Source of the DNA: Zea mays
Lineage: Eukaryota; Streptophyta; Magnoliopsida; Poales; Poaceae
DNA: 64,000 nucleotides
Assembly (NCBI RefSeq): GCF_902167145.1
Contig: NC_050097.1
Coordinates: 225,451,034 to 225,515,033, forward strand
Direction of reading: 5' to 3'
The notes under the pieces were generated by a model, which was not told the DNA's origin, did no database searches, and saw only the letters and a program-made list of their open reading frames with translations. The first letter of the stretch is position 1; every line of letters begins with the position of its first letter. Below are positions 25,301-37,300 of the stretch, one piece after another. The position numbers were made by a program, and so were the translations under genes.

Positions 25301-28300
25301 CGTCGTTCGCCATGACGCGGTACTCAGCCTCAATGCTGGAGCAGGAGAGCACGGGCTAACGCTTGGAGGACTAGGAGATAAGGTTGGCCAAGGAACACGA
25401 TGTAGTCGAAGGTGTACCATGGGTGTCTGGGCAGCCTACCCAGTTAGCGTTGATGTAGACGATCAACTCGTGGGTGGAGCGAGCGTACCCTAAAGGTACT
25501 GAAGGATTTGCTTGATAGCTATCTGAAAGGGAATTAGGCTTACACCTAGTTCCTAAATAATTTTGGTGGTTGAATTGCCCAACACAAATCTTTGGACTAA
25601 CTAGTTTGCCCAAGTGTATAGATTATACAGGTGTAAAAGGTTCACACTCAGCCAATAAAAAGACCAAGTTTTGGATTCAATAAAGGAGCAAAGGGGCAAC
25701 CGAGGGCACCCCTGGTCTGGCGCACCGGACTGTCCGGTGCGCCACCGGACAGTGAACAGTACCTGTCCGGTGCACCAGGGGACTCAGACTCAAACTCTTC
25801 ACCTTCGGGATTTCTCGGAAGCCGGCGCGCTATAATTCACCGGACTGTCCGGTGTGCACCGGACATGTCCGGTGCTCCAAGGAAGCGCGGCCTCCAGAAC
25901 TCGCCAGCCTCGGGTTCGCGTGGCAGCCGCTCCGCTATAATTCACCGGACTGTCCGGTGTGCACCGGACTGTCCGGTGTGCCAGCGGAGCAACGGCTCCC
26001 TGCGGCGCCAACGGCTCCCTGCGGAGCATTTAATGCGCGCACAACGCGCGCAGAAGTCAGAATCGCCCATGCCGGTGCACCGGACATCAAACAGTGCATG
26101 TCCGGTGTGCACCGGACACCCAGGCGGGCCCACAAGTCAGAAGCTCCAACGGTCAGAATCCAACGGCAGTGATGACGTGGCAGGGGCACCGGACTGTCCG
26201 GTGTGCACCGGACTGTCCGGTGCGCCATCGCGCAGACACCTCCAGCCAACGGTCAAGTTTGGTGGTTGGGGCTATAAATACCCCAACCACCCCACCATTC
26301 ATTGGATCCAAGTTTTCCACTTCTCAACTACTACAAGAGCTCTAGCATTCAATTCTAGACACACTAAAGAGATCAAATCCTCTCCAATTCCACACAAAGC
26401 CCTAGTGACTAGTGAGAGTGATTTGCCGTGTTCATTTGAGCTCTTGCGCTTGGATTGCTTCTTTTCTTTCTCACTTGTTCTTGAGATCACAACTCCATTG
26501 TAATCAAGGCAAGAGGCACCAATTGTGTGGTGGCCCTTGCGGGGAAGTTTTTGTTCCCGGCTTTGATTAGAGAAGAGAAGCTCACTCGGTCCGAGGGACC
26601 GTTTGAGAGAGGGAAGGGTTGAAAGAGACCCGGCCTTTGTGGCCTCCTCAACGGGGAGTAGGTTTGCAAGAACCGAACCTCGGTAAAACAAATCTCCGTG
26701 TCTCACTTGCTTATTCGCTTGGGATTTGTTTTGCGCCCTCTCTCTCGGACTCGTTTATATTTCTAACGCTAACCCGGCTTGTAGTTGTGTTTATATTTGT
26801 AAATTTCAGTTTCGCCCTATTCACCCCCCCTCTAGGCGACTATCAATTGGTATCGGAGCAGGTTCTTCATTAGAGCCTAACCGCTCGAAGTGATGTCGGG
26901 AGATCACGCCAAGAAGGAGATGGAGACCGGCGAAAAGCCCACTACAAGCCAAGGGAGCACTTCATCGGAAGAGTCCCGCACCAAAAGGAGGGAGAAGAAG
27001 AAGAGCTCCTCCAACAAAGGGAAGGAGAAGAAATCTTCTTCTCATCACAAAGAGAAGAAGGAAAAATCTTCTTCCCACAAGCCGCATCGGAAAGGCGACA
27101 AGCACAAGAGGATGAGGAAGGTGGTCTACTACGAGACCGACACTTCATCAACATCGACCTCCGACTCCGATGCGCCCTCCGTCACTTCTAAGCGCCAAGA
27201 GCGCAAGAAGTATAGTAAGATCCCCCTACGCTACCCTCGCATTTCCAAACATACACCCTTACTTTCCGTCCCACTAGGCAAACCACCAACTTTTGATGGT
27301 GAAGATTACGCTAGGTGGAGCGATTTAATGCGATTTCATCTAATCTCGCTCCACAAAAGCATATGGGATGTTGTTGAGTTTGGTGCGCAGGTACCATCTA
27401 TAGGGGATGAGAACTATGATGAGGATGAGGTAGCCCAAATCGAGCACTTCAACTCACAAGCCACAACAATTCTCCTCGCCTCACTAAGCAAAGAGGAATA
27501 TAACAAAGTACAAGGGTTGAAGAACGCCAAAGAGGTTTGGGATGTACTCAAAACCGCGCACGAGGGAGATGAGCTCACCAAGATCACCAAGCGGGAAACG
27601 ATCGAGGGGAGCTCGGTCGATTCCGGCTTAACAAAGGGGAGGAGCCACAACACATGTACAACCGGCTCAAGACTTTGGTAAACCAAGTGCGCAACCTCGG
27701 GAGCAAAAAGTGGGATGACCACGAAGTGGTAAATGTTATTTTAAGATCTCTCATTTTTCTTAATCCCACTCAAGTTCAATTGATTCGTGGTAATCCTAGA
27801 TATACTAAAATGACCCCCGAGGAAGTTATCGGGCATTTTGTAAGTTTTGAGTGCATGATAGAAGGCTCGAGGAAAATCAACGAGCTTGGCGAGCCATCCG
27901 AAGCTCAACCCGTGGCATTCAAGGCGACGGAAGAGAAGAAGGAGGAGTCTACACCAAGTAGACAACCAATAGACGCCTCCAAGCTCGACAATGAGGAAAT
28001 GGCACTCGTCATCAAGAGCTTTCGCCAAATCCTCAAGCAAAGGAGGGGGAAGGACTACAAGTCCCGCTCCAAGAAGGTTTGCTACAAGTGTGGTAAGCCC
28101 GGTCATTTTATTGCTAAATGTCCTATATCTAGTGACAGTGATCGAGGCGACGACAAGAAGGGAAGAAGGAAGGAGAAGAAAAGGTACTACAAGAAGAAGG
28201 GCGGCGATGCCCATGTTTGTCGGGAATGGGATTCCGACGAAAGCTCAAGCGACTCCTCCGACGACGAGGACGCCGCCAACATCGCCGTCACCAAGGGGCT

Positions 28301-31300
28301 CCTCTTCCCCAACGTCGGCCACAAGTGCCTCATGGCAAATGACGGCAAAAAGAAGAAGGTTAAATCCAACTCCTCCACTAAATATGAATCTTCTAGTGAT
28401 GATAATGCTAGTGATGAGGAGGATAATTTACGTTCCCTTTTTGCCAACCTTAACATAGCTCAAAAAGAAAAATTGAATGAATTGGTTAGTGCTATTCATG
28501 AAAAGGATGACCTTTTGGATTCCCAAGAGGATTGTCTAATTAAAGAAAACAAAAAACATGTTAAGGTTAAAAAGGCTTATGCTCTTGAGATAGAGAAATG
28601 TGAAAAATTGTCTAGTGAGCTAAGCACTTGCCGTGAGATGATTGACAACCTTAGACATGAAAATGCTAGTTTAAATGCTAAGGTTGATTCACATGTTTGT
28701 AATGTTTCAATTCCCAATTCTAGAGATAATAATGATGATTTGCTTGCTAGGATTGAAGAATTAAACATTTCTCTTGCTAGCCTTAGATTAGAGAATGAAA
28801 ATTTGATTGCTAAGGCTAAAAATTTTGATGTTTGCAAAATTACAATTGCCGATCTTAGAGATAAGAATGATATACTTCGTGCTAAGATTGTTGAACTTAA
28901 TTCTTGCAAACCATCTACATCTACCATTGAGCATGTCACTATTTGTACTAGATGTAGAAATGTTGATATTGATGCTATTCATGATCATATGGCTTTAATT
29001 AAACAACAAAATGATCATATAGCAAAATTAGATGCTAAAATTGCCGAGCATAACTTAGAAAATGAAAAATTTAAATTTGCTAGAAGTATGCTCTATAATG
29101 GGAGACGCCCTGGCATCAAGGATGGCATTGGCTTCCAAAGGGGAGACAATATCAAACTTAATGCCCCTCCAAAGAACTTATCTAACTTTGTTAAGGGCAA
29201 GGCTCCCATGCCTCAGGATAACGAGGGTTACATTTTGTACCCTGCCGGCTATCCTGAGAGCAAAATGAGAAAGATTCATTCTAGGAAGTCTCACTCTGGC
29301 CCTAATCATGCTTATATGTATAAGGGTGAGACATCTAGTTCTAGGCAACCAACCCATGCTAAGTTGCCTAAGAAGAAAATTCCTAATGCATCAAATGATC
29401 ATGCCATTTCATTTAAAACTTTTGATGCATCTTATGTGCTTACTAGCAAATCCGGCAAAGTAGTTGCCAAATATGTTGGGGGCAAGCACAAGGGGTCAAG
29501 GACTTGTGTTTGGGTACCCAAAGTTCTTGTGTCTAATGCCAAAGGACCCAAAACCATTTGGGTACCTAAAGTCAAGAACTAAAATTGTTTTGTAGGTTTA
29601 TGCATCCGGAGGCTCAAGTTGGATACTCCACAGCGGGTGCACAAACCACATGACCGGGGAGAAAAGGATGTTCTCCTCATATGAGAAAAATCAAGATCCC
29701 CAACGAGCTATCACATTCGGGGATGGAAATCAAGGTTTGGTCAAAGGATTGGGTAAAATTGCTATATCTCCTGACCATTCTATTTCCAATGTTTTTCTTG
29801 TAGATTCTTTAGATTACAACTTGCTTTCTGTTTCTCAATTATGTCAAATGGGCTACAACTGTCTATTCACTGATGTAGGTGTCACTGTCTTTAGAAGAAG
29901 TGATGATTCAATAGCATTTAAGGGTGTGTTAGAGGGTCAGCTATACTTAGTAGATTTTAATAGAGCTGAGCTCGACACATGCTTAATTGCTAAGACTAAC
30001 ATGGGTTGGCTCTGGCACCGCCGACTAGCCCATGTTGGGATGAAGAATCTTCATAAGCTTCTAAAGGGAGAACACATTTTAGGATTAACAAATGTTCATT
30101 TTGAGAAAGACAGGATTTGTAGCGCATGTCAAGCAGGGAAGCAAGTTGGAGTCCATCATCCACACAAGAACATCATGACGACCGACAGGCCGCTTGAGCT
30201 ACTCCACATGGATCTATTCGGCCCGATTGCTTACATAAGCATCGGCGGGAGTAAGTATTGTCTTGTAATAGTGGATGATTATTCTCGCTTCACTTGGGTA
30301 TTCTTTTTACAGGAAAAATCTCAAACCCAAGAGACCTTAAAGGGATTCTTGAGACGGGCTCAAAATGAGTTCGCCTTAAGGATCAAGAAAATAAGAAGCG
30401 ACAACGGGACGGAGTTCAAGAACTCTCAAATTGAAGGCTTCCTTGAGGAGGAGGGCATCAAGCATGAGTTCTCTTCTCCCTACACGCCACAACAAAATGG
30501 TGTAGTGGAGAGGAAGAATCGAACTCTTTTGGACATGGCAAGAACCATGCTTGATGAGTACAAGACACCGGACCGGTTTTGGGCCGAATCGGTCAACACC
30601 GCCTGCTACGCCATCAACCGGTTATATCTTCACCGAATCCTCAAGAAGACATCATATGAACTCCTAACCGGTAAAAAGCCCAACATTTCATACTTTAGAG
30701 TTTTTGGTAGCAAATGCTTTATTCTTGTTAAAAGAGGTAGAAAATCTAAATTTGCTCCTAAAACTATAGAAGGCTTTTTACTTGGTTATGACTCAAACAC
30801 AAGGGCATATAGGGTCTTTAACAAGTCCACTGGACTAGTTGAAGTCTCATGTGACGTTGTGTTTGATGAAACTAACGGCTCTCAAGTAGAGCAAGTTGAT
30901 CTTGATGAAGTAGGTGAAGAACAGGCTCCATGCATAGCGCTTAGGAACATGTCCATTGGGGATGTGTGTCCTAGGGAATCCGAAGAGCCTCCAAATGCAC
31001 AAGACCAACCATCCTCCTCCATGCAAGCATCTCCACCAACTCAAAATGAGGATGAGGCTCAAGTTGATGAAGGGCAAAATCAAGAAGATGAGCCACCTCA
31101 AGATAATGGCAATAATCAAGGGGGAGATGCAAATGATCAAGAAAAGGAGGATGAGGAAGAGCCAAGACCGCCACACCCAAGAGTCCACCAAGCAATCCAA
31201 CGAGATCACCCCGTCGACACCATCCTCGGCGACATTCATAAGGGGGTAACCACTCGATCTCGTGTTGCACATTTTTGTGAACATTACTCTTTTGTTTCCT

Positions 31301-34300
31301 CTATTGAGCCACACAGGATAGAGAAAGCACTTCAAGATTCGGATTGGGTAGTGGCAATGCAAGAGGAGCTCAACAACTTCACGAGGAATGAGGTATGGCA
31401 ATTGGTTCCACGTCCTAACCAAAATGTTGTAGGAACCAAATGGATCTTCCGCAACAAGCAAGATGAGCATGGTGTGGTGACAAGGAACAAAGCTCGACTC
31501 GTGGCCAAAGGATATTCACAAGTCGAAGGTTTAGATTTCGGTGAAACCTATGCACCCGTAGCTAGGCTTGAGTCAATTCGTATATTATTGGCCTATGCTA
31601 CTTACCATGGCTTTAAGCTCTATCAAATGGACGTGAAAAGTGCCTTCCTCAACGGACCGATCAAGGAAGAGGTCTATGTTGAGCAACCTCCCGGCTTTGA
31701 AGACAGTGAGTACCCTAACCATGTCTATAGGCTCTCTAAGGCGTTTTATGGGCTCAAGCAAGCCCCAAGAGCATGGTATGAATGCCTAAGAGATTTCCTT
31801 ATTGCTAATGGCTTCAAAGTTGGCAAGGCCGATCCTACACTCTTTACTAAAACTCTTGAAAATGACTTGTTCGTATGCCAAATTTATGTTGATGATATTA
31901 TATTTGGGTCTACTAACGAGTCTACATGTGAAGAGTTTAGTAGGATCATGTCACAGAAATTCGAGATGTCGATGATGGGGGAGTTGAAGTATTTTCTAGG
32001 ATTCCAAGTCAAGCAACTCCAAGAGGGCACCTTCATTAGCCAAACGAAGTACACTCAAGACATTCTAACCAAGTTTGGGATGAAGGATGCCAAACCCATC
32101 AAGACACCCATGGGAACTAATGGGCATCTCGACCTCGACACGGGAGGTAAGTCCGTGGATCAAAAGGTATACCGGTCGATGATTGGTTCATTGCTTTATT
32201 TATGTGCATCTCGACCGGACATTATGCTTTCCGTTTGCATGTGTGCAAGATTCCAATCCGACCCTAAGGAATCCCACCTTACGGCCGTAAAACGAATCTT
32301 GAGATATTTGGCTTACACACCTAAGTTTGGGCTTTGGTACCCTCGGGGATCCACATTTGATTTGATTGGTTATTCGGATGCCGATTGGGCGGGGTGCAAA
32401 ATTAATAGGAAGAGCACATCAGGGACTTGCCAGTTCTTGGGAAGATCCTTGGTGTCTTGGGCTTCAAAGAAGCAAAATTCGGTCGCTCTTTCCACCGCCG
32501 AAGCCGAGTACATTGCCGCAGGACATTGTTGCGCGCAATTGCTTTGGATGAGGCAAACCCTGCGGGACTACGGTTACAAATTAACCAAAGTCCCTTTGCT
32601 ATGTGATAATGAGAGTGCAATTAAAATGGCCGACAATCCCGTCGAGCATAGCCGCACTAAGCACATAGCCATTCGGTATCATTTTCTTAGGGATCACCAA
32701 CAAAAGGGGGATATCGAGATTTCTTACATTAACACTAAAGATCAATTAGCCGATATCTTTACCAAGCCACTTGATGAACAATCTTTTACCAGACTTAGGC
32801 ATGAGCTCAATATTCTTGATTCTAGAAATTTCTTTTGCTAGCTTGCACACATAGCTCATTTGAATACCTTTGATCATATCTCTTTTATATGCTATGACTA
32901 ATGTGTTTTCAAGTCTATTTCAAACCAAGTCATAGGTATATTGAAAGGGAATTGGAGTCTTCGGCGAAGACAAAGGCTTCCACTCCGTATCTCATACTTC
33001 GCCATCACTCCGAGCAACTCTCTATTCTTTGGGGAGAAATGAGCATCAAAGAAAAGGACTTCATCCGTGGGGAGAGAGTAAAAGCTCAAAAGCAAAAGGA
33101 CCGGACTTCGTCTTTGGTATAATCTTAACTCATTTACTTATGACCAAAGGGAAGAAATTACTTCGAGGGCTCTAATGATTCCGTTTTTGGCGATTCATGC
33201 CAAAAAGGGGGAGAAATGAGCCCAAAGCAAAAGGACCGCACCACCACCACCAAATTCAAAAACTTAGTGCTTTCCAAAAAGTATTTATCATTTGGTATCC
33301 TATTGTGTTCAAAAGGGGGAGAAAGTAGTATTTCAAAAATGGTATATCAAAACCCTCTTGAACACTAAGAGGTGGATCTCTTTTAGGGGGAGTTTTGTTT
33401 AGTCAAAGGAAAAGCATTTGAAACAGGGGGAAAAGAACTTTGAAAAGGATTTACAAAAGAATTTGCAAAAATAAAACTCGTGGTGCAAACGTGGTCCAAA
33501 ATGCTAAATAAAGAAAGAAACATTCCATGCATATCCTGTAAAGTAGTTATATTGGCTCAATTCCAAGCAACCTTTACACTTACATTATGCAAACTAGTTC
33601 AATTATGCACATCTCTATTTGCTTTGGTTTGTGTTGGCATCAATCACCAAAAAGGGGGAGATTGAAAGGGAATTAGGCTTACACCTAGTTCCTAAATAAT
33701 TTTGGTGGTTGAATTGCCCAACACAAATCTTTGGACTAACTAGTTTGCCCAAGTGTATAGATTATACAGGTGTAAAAGGTTCACACTCAGCCAATAAAAA
33801 GACCAAGTTTTGGATTCAATAAAGGAGCAAAGGGGCAACCGAGGGCACCCCTGGTCTGGCGCACCGGACTGTCCGGTGCGCCACCGGACAGTGAACAGTA
33901 CCTGTCCGGTGCACCAGGGGACTCAGACTCAAACTCTTCACCTTCGGGATTTCTCGGAAGCCGGCGCGCTATAATTCACCGGACTGTCCGGTGTGCACCG
34001 GACATGTCCGGTGCTCCAAGGAAGCGCGGCCTCCAGAACTCGCCAGCCTCGGGTTCGCGTGGCAGCCGCTCCGCTATAATTCACCGGACTGTCCGGTGTG
34101 CACCGGACTGTCCGGTGTGCCAGCGGAGCAACGGCTCCCTGCGGCGCCAACGGCTCCCTGCGGAGCATTTAATGCGCGCACAGCGCGCGCAGAAGTCAGA
34201 ATCGCCCATGCCGGTGCACCGGACATCAAACAGTGCATGTCCGGTGTGCACCGGACACCCAGGCGGGCCCACAAGTCAGAAGCTCCAACGGTCAGAATCC

Positions 34301-37300
34301 AACGGCAGTGATGACGTGGCAGGGGCACCGGACTGTCCGGTGTGCACCGGACTGTCCGGTGCACCATCGCGCAGACACCTCCAGCCAACGGTCAAGTTTG
34401 GTGGTTGGGGCTATAAATACCCCAACCACCCCACCATTCATTGGATCCAAGTTTTCCACTTCTCAACTACTACAAGAGCTCTAGCATTCAATTCTAGACA
34501 CACTAAAGAGATCAAATCCTCTCCAATTCCACACAAAGCCCTAGTGACTAGTGAGAGTGATTTGCCGTGTTCATTTGAGCTCTTGCGCTTGGATTGCTTC
34601 TTTTCTTTCTCACTTGTTCTTGAGATCACAACTCCATTGTAATCAAGGCAAGAGGCACCAATTGTGTGGTGGCCCTTGCGGGGAAGTTTTTGTTCCCGGC
34701 TTTGATTAGAGAAGAGAAGCTCACTCGGTCCGAGGGACCGTTTGAGAGAGGGAAGGGTTGAAAGAGACCCGGCCTTTGTGGCCTCCTCAACGGGGAGTAG
34801 GTTTGCAAGAACCGAACCTCGGTAAAACAAATCTCCGTGTCTCACTTGCTTATTCGCTTGGGATTTGTTTTGCGCCCTCTCTCTCGGACTCGTTTATATT
34901 TCTAACGCTAACCCGGCTTGTAGTTGTGTTTATATTTGTAAATTTCAGTTTCGCCCTATTCACCCCCCCTCTAGGCGACTATCACTATCAGATGCGGCTC
35001 CCCAGGGATCATGCATGTGGAGGCATACCTACCCGACCGCATAGGCAAGGTTAGGCCTGGTGAAGGTGAGATACTATAGGGCACTGACAAGGCTCCAGTA
35101 TATTGTGGGGTCGCTCACTGGAGGACTGTAACCAAATACCTTTGCTTGTGTGTCTACCAGAGTCACACACGACTTACAATTCCGCAGCCAACACGCTCCA
35201 AGATATCTAGAGTGTACTACCATTGCTGAAGAAACAGTCCATCCGAGCGATGGTCGACAGTAATGCTTAGGAAATGAAGAAGAGGGCCTAGATCCTTCAT
35301 TGATAACTCATGCTGAAGAGCAGTGATGACCCAATGTAGAAGAGTCAAGGTAGAGATAGTGAGGACAATGACGTCAACGTACAGGAGATACATGGTGTAA
35401 CTGCCACTTTGATAGATGAATAGGGAAGTATCAAACTTAGCCTCCGTGAATCCCAAGGAGACTAAGTGGGAAGCAAACCGGTTGTACCAAGCCTGGGATA
35501 ATTGCTTCAGGCCATATAAAATCTTGTTGATCCTATAGACCAAGTCGGGGTGAGCGAAGTCAACAAATCTAGTGGACTAGCTCCAATATATTGTCTTTTT
35601 AAGGGTGGTGTGAGGAAATGCATTCTTGACATCTAGCTAGTGGATCCATCGAGAACGAGACAACGCTAGTGAGAGGATTGTCAGGATAGTATAGGGCTTC
35701 ACCAATGGACTGAAGGTCTTATCATAGTCGACTCCCGCGCTATGTGAATGCCCTAAGAACTCACAGCTTATGTGTCTAGACCCACTTGCCAGTCACCACA
35801 TTGCCACCTGGAGGGCGTGGCACCAAGTCCCAGGTGTGGTTGGCACGAAGGGTGTTGTATTCTTCCTTGGGGATAAAAATCAAAACAAAAAATTCCGTAA
35901 CGGGGGCCTCGTAACCGTACCGCTTCCGTAAATACAATACCGTTTCCAAACATTACCATATTTAAAAAATGAATTTAATTTTTTTGTCAACGTCATATTG
36001 TAGTCGTTAATAAGTAGATTAATTATGAAACTAGGTGAATTTCCGACCGACTGTTTGACAATTGTTTTCGTATAAACAATATCGTTTTCGATCGTTTCCA
36101 TCCCTACTCTTCCTCTATGGCACGACGCCAGTGAGGATTGACGAGCGCGCAATGGATGGAAGATGGCACGGGGGACACCAGCGCAGAGGATGCCATAGAG
36201 AGCATAATGTGGTCAATACTCGACAGGGCAAAGAACGTCAGCGTCCCTACGAGTCACCATCGAGTGGACATGGTGGGTTTGCAGTGAAGGGGGGCGATAC
36301 ACCGTCAGCTTAGCCAGAGAGCGAGGTGGTGCACCCTCCCATGCACATCGCTGATAGACACGCATTGGGTTGGCGATGTGAGACAGTGCAGACGAGGGTA
36401 CTGATGTCGCCACCAGAGAGGACACAACCGGTGAATCTAGGGCTACGACTGGGACCATGAGGGCATGGGAGACCTGATGGGAGATGGCGGTATCGCACAC
36501 CACATAACTAGGAACAATAGCACAACTTGGGGCATGGTCGGGGCCACTTGGAGCGCCGAGGCCGCAAGTGGATTCGCTGGGGCACTGGGGCCACAGGCAG
36601 GAGCGGTGGAGGCGACAAACCTGCAGGGGAAAAATAGAGGTGGCTATCTAGAGGGAGACATGGGGTCAGTATCGAGAAAGACGTCTAGCTCTATGAGGAG
36701 ATCGTCGGGGCTGAGGGATGACTATCGATAGGGCACCCCACGTCGGGCATTGTGAGGAGAGCCGATTGGGGCTATGGTGAGCATTGTGGGGCACCACCTG
36801 GGGACGGTCTGGGTCATAGAGAGATGCAACATGTCCACGAGTTGTAGAGAGATGAGCTGGACAGTGCAAGAAGGTGCGCTAGAGCGACAGACGAGCGTGA
36901 GGACGAACACCCCCGTCCTGAAGCAGGAGCGGAGGGAACTAGATGTGTGTTGCCACTAGAGCTAGAGTTGACGAGAGCAGTGGTGGTGTCGGTGCGAAGC
37001 GAGGCTCTTTGTGACCTTGAGGATAAGGTCATTGCAAACCTTGTGGAAGGACAGAAAGGGCACGAAACGGGTGATCCAGGTCCGTAGGTTGTTGTAGCGC
37101 TCGTTGAGGCCTCACATAAGGTTGAGGCCTGAGGGCGAGAGTACGACTATACGAGTGGAGACAGGCTCTTCGAGATCATGGAGAGAGTCTGCCACGTCAT
37201 TCATCTGATGATAGTACTCGATGATAGAGCGGTCGCCCTGCACGAAGGTGGCGTTGAGGTGCAGAGCATGGGCCTTAGTTGCCGAGGAACTATTCCTCTC

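Larger units (their letters stand above)
25524..34984 (+). mobile_element. Recent full-length Sirevirus-type Copia E2 (9461 bp)
   Basis: LTRs of 1322 bp at both ends, each TG...CA, with target duplication CTATC at 25519-25523 and 34985-34989. I noticed only two base differences between the LTRs by eye (near 26044/34183 and 26224/34363), so the insertion is recent. Order: 5' LTR, primer site, gag, pol (protease, integrase, RT, RNase H), long 3' spacer with several polypurine tracts, 3' LTR. It sits inside short-LTR Copia copy 2 within the PRR37 intron, in the same sense as the gene. Confidence 0.95.

Noticed and set aside
25725..26230. Regular-looking palindromic repeats as a CRISPR-like array
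   Set aside because: They lie in LTRs of a plant Copia element, spacing is irregular, and the same motif is in all Sirevirus LTRs here. No CRISPR is possible in this eukaryotic context.
25799..26503. Open frames across the E2 LTRs (up to 212 codons, repeated at 33938-34642)
   Set aside because: They are low-complexity translations of the palindrome-rich LTR, identical in both LTRs, with no domain. Not genes.
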